Source of the DNA: JBPBPI01 sp050954885
GTDB taxonomy: Bacteria > Pseudomonadota > Alphaproteobacteria > Caedimonadales > Caedimonadaceae
Direction: 5' to 3'
Assembly (NCBI GenBank): GCA_050954885.1
Contig: JBPBPI010000142.1
Coordinates: 1 to 35,028 of the forward strand
DNA length: 35,028 nucleotides
Part shown: positions 24,614 to 32,751 of the stretch, in pieces
How the letters are laid out: each line of letters begins with the position of its first letter
Position numbering within the stretch: the stretch's first letter is position 1
Notes under the pieces: generated by a model
Seen by the model: only the letters and a program-made list of their open reading frames with translations
The model's database searches: none
What the model was told of the DNA's origin: nothing
Program-made: the position numbers and the translations under genes

Positions 24614-25809
24614 GTCGTGGCATCTGGTATCTCTATTTCACTGTATTTTTAGCAGCCTGTGGTCAACGCAAAGATCCCCCAGCACCTGTGTCTTTTGGTA
24701 TTGAAGAATCAAATTCATCTGAGGATTTTGACTCGTCTGTTCAATCTCAAAATTCAGGATCAATGATAAGTTATATTGATCCTGAGCAAGAGATAAAGCC
24801 AGTGTTACAGGCTGAAAAAATAATTATCGTCAAGCCACAAGAAAACTTGGCTGTTATCACTGAACGCTATCAAATAGACCGAGAAGATATTATTGCGCGC
24901 AATAATTTAATGGCCCCTTACTATCTTTTTCCGGGTCAAAAATTAAAATTACCAGCGTCTGCGCGTTTGCAACCAACACCTTTGAAAAAAACACCTTTAA
25001 AGAAAGATCAGCCTGATGAGTCTTTAGATATGTCAAATGATTTAGAATCTGACCAAGACACACTTGTTTCTCAAAAAAAACCGACTTTAAAAAAAGAGTT
25101 GCGCCGTTCTGTTGAAGATCGCGAAAAAGAATTGGAAGATAAATTCTCAAAGCTTGAAGCAGACCTTAAAAAGTCAAAATTATCTAAAAAAACAGATCAA
25201 AAAGATGAGCAATCTAATGATGACACCGTTAAAATTCCTGGTAAAAAACCTGATTCTTTAAGCACAAAAAATAAAGACAAAACATTAACAAAAGAACAAG
25301 AAAAATCTTCAAAAGACATTGTTGCGGAAGATGCCCTAGAATCAGAAGCTGAAATTTCAACAGACAAAAAGTTGGATTCAGAAAAATCAAAAGTTAAAAA
25401 TGCTGAACCTGCTGAGATAACTTCTTTCAAACTTGGTTCTCCTCTGGCTGGTAACATCCGTGATAAAATCGTCAGTGATTTCAATCAAACCACTGGCAAA
25501 ATTAAAAATGATGGCATTAATATTAAAGCTGATGCCAATGCCCCCATTTTAGCCGCTCAAGGTGGTCAAGTTGTTTATGCAGGCAATGAAATGCAAGGAT
25601 TTGGCAACTTGATTTTATTAAAGCATGAGGGTGGTTGGATGACAGCCTATGGTCATTGTGCAGAAATACTGGTCAAAGAAAAACAAGTTGTTAAACAAGG
25701 CGAGACGATTGCCAAGGTTGGAAATACTGGAAGTGTACGTGATGCTCAACTTCATTTTCAATTAAGAAAAAAATCAACGGTTGTTGACCCAAAGCTGTAC
25801 CTCGAGTAA
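24610..25809 (+). CDS. nlpD: NlpD-like LysM/M23 lipoprotein with degenerate active site
   Basis: A 399-residue lipoprotein has the lipobox LAAC with Cys17. A LysM peptidoglycan-binding domain spans about 71-115 and an M23 (LytM) domain about 275-399. Between them is a 150-residue Lys/Glu/Asp/Ser-rich, probably extended or coiled linker. In the LytM domain the usual HxGID is NDGIN, and the catalytic HxH is QLH, so zinc ligands and a catalytic His are lost. That pattern marks the non-enzymatic activators of cell-wall amidases (EnvC/NlpD), which help daughter cells separate. Being next to surE is typical for nlpD. Symbol by analogy; the amidase partner is not in view. Confidence 0.85.
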   Translation: MSRGIWYLYFTVFLAACGQRKDPPAPVSFGIEESNSSEDFDSSVQSQNSGSMISYIDPEQEIKPVLQAEKIIIVKPQENLAVITERYQIDREDIIARNNLMAPYYLFPGQKLKLPASARLQPTPLKKTPLKKDQPDESLDMSNDLESDQDTLVSQKKPTLKKELRRSVEDREKELEDKFSKLEADLKKSKLSKKTDQKDEQSNDDTVKIPGKKPDSLSTKNKDKTLTKEQEKSSKDIVAEDALESEAEISTDKKLDSEKSKVKNAEPAEITSFKLGSPLAGNIRDKIVSDFNQTTGKIKNDGINIKADANAPILAAQGGQVVYAGNEMQGFGNLILLKHEGGWMTAYGHCAEILVKEKQVVKQGETIAKVGNTGSVRDAQLHFQLRKKSTVVDPKLYLE

Positions 25810-25829
25810 AGATAATAGAATTAAATAAT

Positions 25830-26345
25830 ATGAAAGCAAATGCCATGATCAACACATTAACAAAAATATTCACACTTTCTGTCTTTCTGCTCGCTTCATT
25901 TTCATCAGTTCATGCTCAAGCTATGCCTAATATCAGTCCTGAGATCATGAATTATGCCATGATTCCACTAATTTTTTTGATTATGTATTTCTTAGTCATT
26001 CGTCCTCAAAGCAAAAAAGCTAAATTACATCAACAAATGTTAACGGCTTTGCGTCGTGGCGATCAAGTTTTGACAGCCGGTGGTATCATTGGCATGGTTC
26101 ATAAAATTGAGAATGATCAAGAAATTCAAGTTGACATTGCAGAAGGTGTTCGTGTTCGTATTGCAAAAGGGACGATTGTTCAGGTTCTTGCCAAAACAGA
26201 ACCTTTAAAAACAACGACGATTGATGTTGATACAGATATTTCAACAGATTTTGAGGAAGTTAATTCTAAACCCTCTAAAGTTATGTCAAGAACTGCGTCT
26301 AAAGTACCGACTCAATCTCGTAAAAGAACACCAAAATCAAAATAA
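25830..26345 (+). CDS. yajC: Sec translocon accessory subunit YajC
   Basis: The 171-residue protein contains the family membrane helix and following motif MIPLIFLIMYFLVIRPQSKK, then GDQVLTAGGIIGMV. YajC joins SecD and SecF in the complex that assists SecYEG. It is longer than E. coli YajC: the first 30 residues (MKANAMINTLTKIFTLSVFLL, then HAQA) look like a cleavable signal peptide or a second helix, and the C-terminal 40 residues are a basic Ser/Lys-rich tail. ATG at 25830 is taken; a second ATG at 25845 is possible. It lies 20 bases after the nlpD-like gene and 12 before secD. Confidence 0.93.
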   Translation: MKANAMINTLTKIFTLSVFLLASFSSVHAQAMPNISPEIMNYAMIPLIFLIMYFLVIRPQSKKAKLHQQMLTALRRGDQVLTAGGIIGMVHKIENDQEIQVDIAEGVRVRIAKGTIVQVLAKTEPLKTTTIDVDTDISTDFEEVNSKPSKVMSRTASKVPTQSRKRTPKSK

Positions 26346-26357
26346 ACTGGATTTCTT

Positions 26358-27953
26358 ATGTTACAAACTTCATGGTGGAAAACTTTTGTTGTTCTTAGTG
26401 TTTGTGTGTTAGGGACACTGCTAACACTGCCAAATTTTTTAAGCCCTCAAACTTTAAGCCAACTGCCGTCATGGCTGCCTCATCAAACCGTTAATTTAGG
26501 GCTCGACCTTCAAGGTGGATCTCATTTATTACTAGAAGTTGATTTGAAATCGGGTCTACAAGATCGTTTAACTTTAACATTTGAGGGAATTCGCAAACTA
26601 TTACGCGAAGAAAAAATTGGTTATTTGGATCTAAATCATGGACAAGATGCCATTACATTTAAATTACGCAATCCTGAACAAGATTTTAAAAAAGTTCAAA
26701 CTTCTATTGAAAAATATGACAAAGATCTTGAAGCCGTGCAACAAGCTGAATTTGTTAAAATTTCTTTCATTCCTTCTTCTATTGAAAATCGCAAAAGACA
26801 AATTGTTGAACAATCTATTGAAATTGTGCGCCGTCGAATTGACGAAACAGGAACACGTGAGCCTTTGATTCAACGTCAAAGTGATGATCAAATCTTGATT
26901 CAATTGCCTGGCCTTGAAAACCCCGCTTATGTCAAAGAGTTATTGGGACGAACAGCTAAAATGTCTTTCAGACTTTTGGACGGTCAAACGCCTATGGTTG
27001 ATTCTGCAACTGCTGTCGCGCCACCAGGTTGTGAAATTTTAACCTCGGATGAAAAAGCGAATGAGGAAGATCCAAATTCTTCAAAGAATAAACATCTTTA
27101 TTATGTGGTACGAAAAGAAAATCTTTTAGGCGGTGAAAATCTAATTGATGCTGGTGTGTCGATGGATGAATATAATCGAAATCAAGTTACCTTCCGTTTT
27201 GACGCGGCAGGCGGACGTAAATTTGCAGACATTACCTCTAAAAATATTGGCAGGCGTCTGGCCATTGTTTTGGACAATAAAGTCATCAGTGCCCCTAATA
27301 TTAATTCAACCATTCGAGACAATGGTGTCATTCAAGGTAATTTTACCTTTCAACAAGCCAACGATCTTGCGTTATTAATGCGGGCTGGTGCATTGGTTGC
27401 ACCCCTTAAAGTTATTGAAGAACGCACTGTAGGTCCTGATCTAGGTGCTGATTCTATTCAAGCAGGTCGTCATGCGACAGTCATTTCTATTATTATGGTG
27501 GCTGTCTTTATGTTAATTGCTTATGCCTTATTTGGTGTCATTGCCAATATTGCCATGGTCTTCAATCTTATCTTATTGATTGGCGTCTTAACGTTGATTG
27601 GTGCCACGATGACATTACCCGGTATTGCAGGAATTGCCTTAACTTTAGGCATGGCTGTTGATGCCAACGTTTTAATTAATGAAAGAATTAAAGAAGAATT
27701 GAGAGCAGGACGTCGTATCCATCAAGCCATTAGTGCCGGATATGATCGTGCTATGGCCACAATTTTAGATTCAAACATCACAACTTTAATTGGTGCGGGT
27801 GCCTTATTTTTCTTTGGCACAGGACCCGTGAAAGGTTTTGGTATAACTTTATCTGTTGGAATCATGGTGTCTATGTTCACAGCCATTACTTTAAGTCGCT
27901 TAATTGTGACTTATTACATTTTGTGGTTTAAACCTCAAACATTGTCCATTTAA
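26358..27953 (+). CDS. secD: Protein translocase subunit SecD
   Basis: The 531-residue RND-type membrane protein has the first helix at about 8-28, the signature LGLDLQGGSHLLLEVDL right after it, a large periplasmic P1 domain with the RRRIDETGTREPLIQRQ stretch, and five further helices in the C-terminal third, including MAVDANVLINERIKEEL. SecDF uses the proton-motive force to pull proteins through SecYEG from the periplasmic side. Length is somewhat short of the E. coli protein but usual for alphaproteobacteria. It is followed after 17 bases by secF. Confidence 0.97.
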   Translation: MLQTSWWKTFVVLSVCVLGTLLTLPNFLSPQTLSQLPSWLPHQTVNLGLDLQGGSHLLLEVDLKSGLQDRLTLTFEGIRKLLREEKIGYLDLNHGQDAITFKLRNPEQDFKKVQTSIEKYDKDLEAVQQAEFVKISFIPSSIENRKRQIVEQSIEIVRRRIDETGTREPLIQRQSDDQILIQLPGLENPAYVKELLGRTAKMSFRLLDGQTPMVDSATAVAPPGCEILTSDEKANEEDPNSSKNKHLYYVVRKENLLGGENLIDAGVSMDEYNRNQVTFRFDAAGGRKFADITSKNIGRRLAIVLDNKVISAPNINSTIRDNGVIQGNFTFQQANDLALLMRAGALVAPLKVIEERTVGPDLGADSIQAGRHATVISIIMVAVFMLIAYALFGVIANIAMVFNLILLIGVLTLIGATMTLPGIAGIALTLGMAVDANVLINERIKEELRAGRRIHQAISAGYDRAMATILDSNITTLIGAGALFFFGTGPVKGFGITLSVGIMVSMFTAITLSRLIVTYYILWFKPQTLSI

Positions 27954-27970
27954 AATTTGAAGAGAAAATA

Positions 27971-28900
27971 ATGCGCGGTTTCAATCTCGTTCCTTACAAT
28001 ACTAAAATAGATTTTGTTGGCATTCGCTACATTGTTTATTTTTTTTCAATTTTAGTGATTTTAGGATCTTTTGGCAGCCTTATGGTTAAAGGCTTGACTT
28101 TGGGCATTGATTTTAAAGGTGGTTATCTTATCGAAATTCGCACCCCTGAGAAATTAGACCTTGCAACCCTTCGTACTGATTTACAAAAATTAGATTTAGG
28201 TGAGGTTAAATTACAAGAATTTGGGAGTGATAAGGATCTTTTGATTCGTCTTGAACGGCAAAAAGGTAATGAGACAGCTCAAACAGAAGCTCTTGATAAA
28301 ATTAAATCAGCTCTGCCAAAAAATGCTGACTATCGTCGTATTGAAACAGTGGGCGCCAAGGTCAGTCAAAGTTTAATTGAAAATGGTATTTTTGCTATCC
28401 TTTTTGCTCTTATTGGTATGTTACTTTACATTTGGGTGCGTTTTGAATGGACATTTGGTCTTTGCGGTATTTTGGCTCTTGTTCATGATATTATTGCGGT
28501 CATGGGCTTTTACGCCATCTCAGGCTTTGAATTTAATGACACAGCATTTATTTCAATTTTAACAACTGTAGGATACTCAATTAACGACTCTGTTGTGATT
28601 TATGACCGAATTCGCGAAAATTTACGTAAGTATAAAGTGATGCCTTTGGCTGAAATTATCAATCTTTCGACCAACGAAACTTTATCAAGAACCATTTTAA
28701 CTGTGGGAACCACTGTTATGTCACTTCTTGCTTTATGTTTATTTGGTGGACAAGTAATCCGATCTTTTTGTATCCCGATATTGATCGGCATCATATTTGG
28801 TGCATTTTCATCAATCTTTATTTCTGCAAATTTATTACTTTTTTTCAAGATTCGTAGAAATGACAAAAAAAATGATGAAATTTTAATTCCTCAAAATTAA
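27971..28900 (+). CDS. secF: Protein translocase subunit SecF
   Basis: The 309-residue partner of SecD has the LGIDFKGGYLIEIRTP signature after the first helix and the VGYSINDSVVIYDRIREN loop between helices 4 and 5, carrying residues involved in proton transport in the family. Six membrane helices are evident. It is the last gene of the run starting at tatA. After it comes a 154-base gap with an inverted repeat (ACAACCTTT 28919-28927, AAAGGTTGT 28983-28991) but no clear terminator. Confidence 0.97.
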   Translation: MRGFNLVPYNTKIDFVGIRYIVYFFSILVILGSFGSLMVKGLTLGIDFKGGYLIEIRTPEKLDLATLRTDLQKLDLGEVKLQEFGSDKDLLIRLERQKGNETAQTEALDKIKSALPKNADYRRIETVGAKVSQSLIENGIFAILFALIGMLLYIWVRFEWTFGLCGILALVHDIIAVMGFYAISGFEFNDTAFISILTTVGYSINDSVVIYDRIRENLRKYKVMPLAEIINLSTNETLSRTILTVGTTVMSLLALCLFGGQVIRSFCIPILIGIIFGAFSSIFISANLLLFFKIRRNDKKNDEILIPQN

Positions 28901-29054
28901 ATTTTTAGCTTGAAGCAAACAACCTTTAATTTAAATTAACTTTTTAGCTTATTTTATAAAAATAATTCACCATTTTATGAAAAAAGGTTGTAAAGTATTC
29001 GAGTTAAGAAATTAAAAATTTCCACATCCATTCATATTTTTAAGGAGAAAAAAA

Positions 29055-29495
29055 ATGGAAGACAAAGATAAATTCATGAGCGGTCTTGAAAACAATCTCT
29101 CAAGATACGAACGGAAAATTTCTAAAGCATCCAAAGCAATGCAAAATTATCCTGAATCAGAAAGAGAAAGTTATAATTCTGAAATTGAGAACATCAAAGA
29201 GAAATACAAAGATGCTCAAAAAGTTTTTCAAGATATGAAATACGCAACAGAAGATAATTGGAATACACTAAAAGATTCTTCTGGTGAAGTTTTAAAGTCT
29301 CTTAAAGAAGCTTTTAATGAATTTTCAGGTTACATTTCTTTGGACCAAGTAAATCAAGTTAAAGAAGATGTTATGGATTACGGTCATGAAAAATTAGATG
29401 ATCTTAGTAATTGCATTAAGAAAAAACCAATCTCTGCAGCACTTTGGGCCATGGGAATTGGATTTGTATTGGGCAAAATTTTAAGGTCTAAATAA
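29055..29495 (+). CDS. YqjD/ElaB-like (DUF883) tail-anchored protein
   Basis: The 146-residue product has a long charged, coiled-coil-forming body (residues 1-120, rich in Lys, Glu, Ser) and a C-terminal hydrophobic segment KKPISAALWAMGIGFVLGKIL ending in RSK. That layout, with a glycine-containing C-terminal helix, is that of the YqjD/ElaB group, whose E. coli members anchor to the inner membrane and bind ribosomes in stationary phase. AAGGAG lies 8 bases before the ATG. The stop overlaps the next start by one base. Assignment is by architecture, not strong sequence identity. Confidence 0.65.
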   Translation: MEDKDKFMSGLENNLSRYERKISKASKAMQNYPESERESYNSEIENIKEKYKDAQKVFQDMKYATEDNWNTLKDSSGEVLKSLKEAFNEFSGYISLDQVNQVKEDVMDYGHEKLDDLSNCIKKKPISAALWAMGIGFVLGKILRSK

Positions 29496-29902
29496 TGTCA
29501 TTTTTACCTCTTATCATTGAATTTTTTCTTCGAGGTAAAGGTCCTCAGCCAACAAATATTTTTTTGAAGGCTTTGGGGTATATCTTGTTGATTGTCGGTT
29601 TAATCATTGGATTTTTTCTCCTCATTCAAATTCTGGGTGTTGAGTTGAATTCTTTAGAAATCACAACAATTATAAGTGTATTGATGATCGTGGTTGGTGG
29701 TATTCTTTTAATTACGGCAAAACGTAAGAAAAAGATGACTAATCCAGCAACGGATATTGTTGATGTGACAAAAGATTTTCTTAAAAGTGCTGATTTGAAA
29801 AATTTAATTCAAAACAATGCGGTTAAAATTACATCTGTTGCATTACTTGTTGGCTTTGTTTTATCTCATTTGATGTCTAACAATGACCGCAAATGGCGAT
29901 AA
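29495..29902 (+). CDS. Small inner-membrane protein, partner of the YqjD-like gene
   Basis: A 135-residue protein has two strong membrane helices (about 23-47 and 57-76), a basic loop AKRKKKM, and a third hydrophobic segment near the C-terminus (about 112-127). The last part, NAVKITSVALLVGFVLSHLM, resembles the glycine-type anchor of the preceding protein. In E. coli a YqjE-type membrane protein follows yqjD, so a similar pairing is likely, though I cannot show homology. It starts within the stop of the upstream gene and its end overlaps the DUF4385 gene by 20 bases. Confidence 0.65.
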   Translation: MSFLPLIIEFFLRGKGPQPTNIFLKALGYILLIVGLIIGFFLLIQILGVELNSLEITTIISVLMIVVGGILLITAKRKKKMTNPATDIVDVTKDFLKSADLKNLIQNNAVKITSVALLVGFVLSHLMSNNDRKWR

Positions 29903-30380
29903 TGTAATCTTTGATACTCGGAAGCCATTTGATATCAAAAAATATCGGTGGTCTTCAGAGATTGATTATCGAAAACACCCTGAATCATACCTTGTTGGCA
30001 AGGGTGAACAGGGTGTTCTTTTATGTGAACCTTATAAAGGTGAAATTCTTCCTTTTTGGCGATTTAAAACACCTGAGATTGCTCGCGAAAGCAGCAAAAA
30101 AATTCTTGAACTTTTTTATAATTTTTTAAAAGAAGATGATTTTGTTGGGGCTGATATGGCGCGCAAATTTTTACAAATGGGCTTTACCAGATCACGACGC
30201 TATACAAATTATAAGGGTGGTCTAAAATACGATCCTGAAACACACATATTAAAAGAACGCGGCACTGGTGATCCTCAAAAAGCAGAAAGTGCTACAATTT
30301 TTTATGCTGCATGGCAAGAAGCAGAAGCAGTGCCTCAATATATAAAGATGAAAAAAGAATGGCGTGAAAAATATAAATAA
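29883..30380 (+). CDS. DUF4385 family protein
   Basis: A 165-residue soluble protein matches what I know of DUF4385: the stretches DYRKHPESYLVGKGEQGVLL, EPYKGEILPFWRFKTP, DDFVGADMARKFLQMG and FTRSRRYTNYKGG are the conserved core of that family. Relatives occur in scattered bacteria, cyanophages and some eukaryotes, and function is unknown; many conserved Arg, Lys and His residues suggest nucleic-acid or phosphate binding, which is inference only. It begins inside the previous gene by 20 bases without its own ribosome-binding site, so translation is likely coupled. Confidence 0.8.
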   Translation: MTANGDNVIFDTRKPFDIKKYRWSSEIDYRKHPESYLVGKGEQGVLLCEPYKGEILPFWRFKTPEIARESSKKILELFYNFLKEDDFVGADMARKFLQMGFTRSRRYTNYKGGLKYDPETHILKERGTGDPQKAESATIFYAAWQEAEAVPQYIKMKKEWREKYK

Positions 30381-30422
30381 AATATATATTTTTTAATAAT
30401 TTTACTTTTAGTTTTTTTATTC

Positions 30423-30449
30423 TTGACCCCTTTTGAAACTCTAGATAAT
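30423..30449 (+). promoter_or_regulatory. Possible promoter of the PAP2 cassette
   Basis: TTGACC (30423-30428) and GATAAT (30444-30449) are spaced by 15 bases; an alternative TAATGA gives 17. Either would start transcription close to the ATG at 30480. Confidence 0.35.
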
Positions 30450-30479
30450 GATAAATTTTTCTAAAAGCACGACTTTAAA

Positions 30480-31004
30480 ATGATTTTTATTATTCGCTTA
30501 CTTTTAATTTTTCTTTGTCTTACAAGTAATCTTCAATCTGCTTGCCAGAAAGAACGCGAAAAATCTCCTTTTGCAGATTTTGGTAAAAAGGTATTTCCAG
30601 CAGGTGTCCCAGGGGTTGCCTTATTAAGAGGCGATATTCCAGGCGTTGTCATCAGTGCCACCGTTATTCAAGTATTGTACGCCAGTAATCGATATTTAAA
30701 ACCATGGTTTGATATAAAAAGACCTTGTGGCTGCGTGGGCGGATTTCCCTCAGGACATGCCATCATGATGGGTAGCGGTGCTTCTTTTTTGGCATTTCGT
30801 TATGGATGGCGATTTGGTGTACCAGCTATGATCCTCACCCTACTTCTGCACATCGACCGTGTTGAAACTCAAGGCCACACTTGGGACGATGTGATTGAAA
30901 CCTTAATTATTTATCATCTTGTCACCGGCCTTATTGTCACACGACTTGGCAGACGTTGGCGCGACAAATGGCTTTTTATTTCTAAATTTAAAAGCTCAAA
31001 ATAA
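30480..31004 (+). CDS. PAP2-superfamily membrane phosphatase, copy 1
   Basis: The 174-residue protein has an N-terminal signal or helix and about three to four more hydrophobic segments. The three-part PAP2 signature is complete: Lys74-x6-Arg81-Pro82, PSGH at 90-93, and Arg127-x5-His133-x3-Asp137. This fold dephosphorylates lipid phosphates such as phosphatidate, undecaprenyl pyrophosphate or lipid A on the periplasmic face; the substrate cannot be told. A CGC triplet follows the RP and is shared with the paralogue at 31539. The stop overlaps the next start by one base. Confidence 0.88.
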   Translation: MIFIIRLLLIFLCLTSNLQSACQKEREKSPFADFGKKVFPAGVPGVALLRGDIPGVVISATVIQVLYASNRYLKPWFDIKRPCGCVGGFPSGHAIMMGSGASFLAFRYGWRFGVPAMILTLLLHIDRVETQGHTWDDVIETLIIYHLVTGLIVTRLGRRWRDKWLFISKFKSSK

Positions 31005-31522
31005 TGAATAAAGGAATTATTATTATTGGAACTTCTGGCTCTGGAAAAACGTGGACGGGAAAGACTTTGTCAAAACTTTGCAACATTCCTATTTTTCATA
31101 TGGATCAAATTTGGTGGGAGCCAGGAAATTTTAACCGTGTACGTTCTGTTCAAAACATTGAAAAGGATATGGAAAATATTGTTTGCCAAAAAGAATGGAT
31201 TCTAGAGGGTGTTTTTGGCATGATTGCAGAAAAAGCCGCACCTTTTGCCACCCATTTGCTTTGGTTAAATTTAACATGGCATGATTGTAGAACAAATATC
31301 ATGGCGCGAGGCCCTCAATTTTCACAACCATCAACAATTGAAGAACAAAATATAGCATTAGAAAATTTAATTGAATGGGCTTCAACTCATTACTCTCGTG
31401 ATGAGAAAAATTCTGAGAAATTTTTTAAAGATATATTTAATGAATTTTCACACGAGAAAATATGTATCTATAACAGAGATCAAGTTAAAGAGTATTTACA
31501 AATCTTTACTAAAAATAAATGA
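31004..31522 (+). CDS. P-loop kinase of the adenylate kinase/FlaR-like group
   Basis: A 172-residue cytosolic protein has Walker A GTSGSGKTW near residues 9-17 and the following PIFHMDQIWWEPG, typical of small nucleoside or topology-modulation-like (FlaR) kinases. The Trp-Ile-Leu-Glu-Gly strand WILEGVFG corresponds to the WIIDGN of that family, and the lid region is short (CRTNIMARG). The substrate is unknown. It lies between two PAP2 genes, overlapping the first by one base and 16 bases before the second, which suggests a joint pathway acting on a phosphorylated compound. Confidence 0.8.
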   Translation: MNKGIIIIGTSGSGKTWTGKTLSKLCNIPIFHMDQIWWEPGNFNRVRSVQNIEKDMENIVCQKEWILEGVFGMIAEKAAPFATHLLWLNLTWHDCRTNIMARGPQFSQPSTIEEQNIALENLIEWASTHYSRDEKNSEKFFKDIFNEFSHEKICIYNRDQVKEYLQIFTKNK

Positions 31523-31538
31523 TTAAAGGTAACAAATT

Positions 31539-32063
31539 TTGAGACATTTTTTCTTTATTTTTTTCTGTTTTTTTTTAGAAGCTTCAGCAGTCTGTGTTGG
31601 CAAACATGCCTCACCCCGTGCAGACTTTGGCAAACGACTTTATCCCATTGCGGCTCCAGCTTTTGCACTGTTGCGTGGTGATATACCAGGTGTTATCATG
31701 GGAATTTCTGTTATTCAAATACTTTATGCCACTAATAGACCTTTTGAACATAAACTTAATATGACCCGGCCTTGCGGATGTCCAGGATCATTTCCATCGG
31801 GCCATACGATTATGATGAGCAGCGGTGCCTCATTTTTATGGTTTCGTTATGGTTGGCGCATAGGACTTTTGCCCATGATCATGGTTTTTCTTTTTATGTC
31901 AGACCGTGTTGATGCCCAAGCTCATTATTGGAGCGATGTTTTGGGAACAGCTTTTCTATATCATTGGATCACAGGATTTTTTATCACCCGTCGTGGCAGA
32001 CGTTGGGGCGACAAATGGCAATTTTTAACAAAGGTTTGGTATAAAGATAAAAAACCAATCTAG
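31539..32063 (+). CDS. PAP2-superfamily membrane phosphatase, copy 2
   Basis: The 174-residue paralogue of the 30480 product has the same length, with matching stretches ADFGK, ALLRGDIPGV, RPCGC, FPSGH, GASFL, FRYGWR and GRRW. PSGH (86-89) and Arg123-x5-His129-x3-Asp133 are intact, but the first-motif Lys is Glu at the aligned position (residue 70), with a Lys two residues later. It starts at TTG 31539 with an AAAGG about 11 bases upstream. A strong N-terminal signal peptide of Phe residues ends near ASA. The stop shares CTAG with the convergent msrB. Confidence 0.87.
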   Translation: MRHFFFIFFCFFLEASAVCVGKHASPRADFGKRLYPIAAPAFALLRGDIPGVIMGISVIQILYATNRPFEHKLNMTRPCGCPGSFPSGHTIMMSSGASFLWFRYGWRIGLLPMIMVFLFMSDRVDAQAHYWSDVLGTAFLYHWITGFFITRRGRRWGDKWQFLTKVWYKDKKPI

Positions 32064-32518
32064 GATTTTGTCTCTTCTACGTCATAAGTGCGTTGAGGCA
32101 TCTCCCCTTCTGGCACAAATATAAGAGCCACAGAGTTTATACAATATCGTTTACCGGTGTGTGCTCGCGGTCCATCATCAAAAACATGACCTAAATGTGA
32201 CTTACATCGGCCGCAACTGACCTCAATGCGTCCACCCCATGGAAAGCCAGATGATTCAGCGGTTAAGACCACATGTCCTTCACCAATGGGATCCCAAAAA
32301 CTTGGCCAACCCGTTCCTGAATCAAATTTGGTTCCCGATTTAAATAAAGGGTAATCGCCCCCACATCCTGCACAATAATATGTTCCTTTTTCATAAAACT
32401 TATCATATTCCCCTGATCCTGGGCGTTCGGTACCTTCACGGCGGCAAACATCATAGGCTTGCGTGCTTAATTTTTCTTTGTAAAATTCATCTGCTTGTTT
32501 TTTATAATCAAAACTCAT
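32060..32518 (-). CDS. msrB: Peptide methionine-R-sulfoxide reductase MsrB
   Basis: The 152-residue enzyme reduces methionine-R-sulfoxide in oxidised proteins. The zinc-binding CAGCGG and CGRCKSHLGH pairs and the catalytic Cys in GKRYCINSVAL are present, together with FDSGTGWPSFW. I prefer the ATG at 32518 (MSFDYKK) because GAGG sits 6 bases upstream; an in-frame ATG at 32530 adds four residues. There is no signal peptide, so it acts in the cytosol. It is a single gene converging on the PAP2 cassette. Confidence 0.96.
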   Translation of the reverse strand: MSFDYKKQADEFYKEKLSTQAYDVCRREGTERPGSGEYDKFYEKGTYYCAGCGGDYPLFKSGTKFDSGTGWPSFWDPIGEGHVVLTAESSGFPWGGRIEVSCGRCKSHLGHVFDDGPRAHTGKRYCINSVALIFVPEGEMPQRTYDVEETKS

Positions 32519-32673
32519 GTAGGGCCTCATATTATTTTTGTAATTGTTATTATTTTAGCATGATTATTTGCGTTAAAAATACATCTTTTGACATTTTTCT
32601 TTTTTAAAAATGAAGCTTTTTTGATAAAATTTAATCTTAATTAAATAAATTTAAATTTTTATGAAAAAAAAGG

Positions 32674-32701
32674 CTTAACTTTATAAAAATTTCGTATATT
32701 A
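32674..32701 (+). promoter_or_regulatory. Sigma70-like promoter for the 32752-33397 genes
   Basis: TTAACT (32674-32679), 16 bases, then TATTAT (32696-32701). Transcription would start near 32708 and run to the terminator at 33424-33455, covering the small ORF and the secreted-protein gene. Confidence 0.5.
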
Positions 32702-32751
32702 TATCCAAGTAAGTGATAATTTTATCATGTTTAAGAGCAATTAAAGAAACG

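Noticed and set aside
30367..30394. AT-only hairpin after the DUF4385 gene
   Set aside because: AAAAATATA/TATATTTTT has no G-C pair, overlaps the stop codon region and is expected by chance in such AT-rich DNA.
32060..32063. Shared CTAG stop of the PAP2 and msrB genes as a regulatory feature
   Set aside because: It is simply two convergent TAG codons overlapping; compact packing explains it.
32713..32751. Longer start of the small ORF before 32952
   Set aside because: No ribosome-binding site or conserved feature supports the extra 13 codons; it begins within a few bases of the predicted transcription start.
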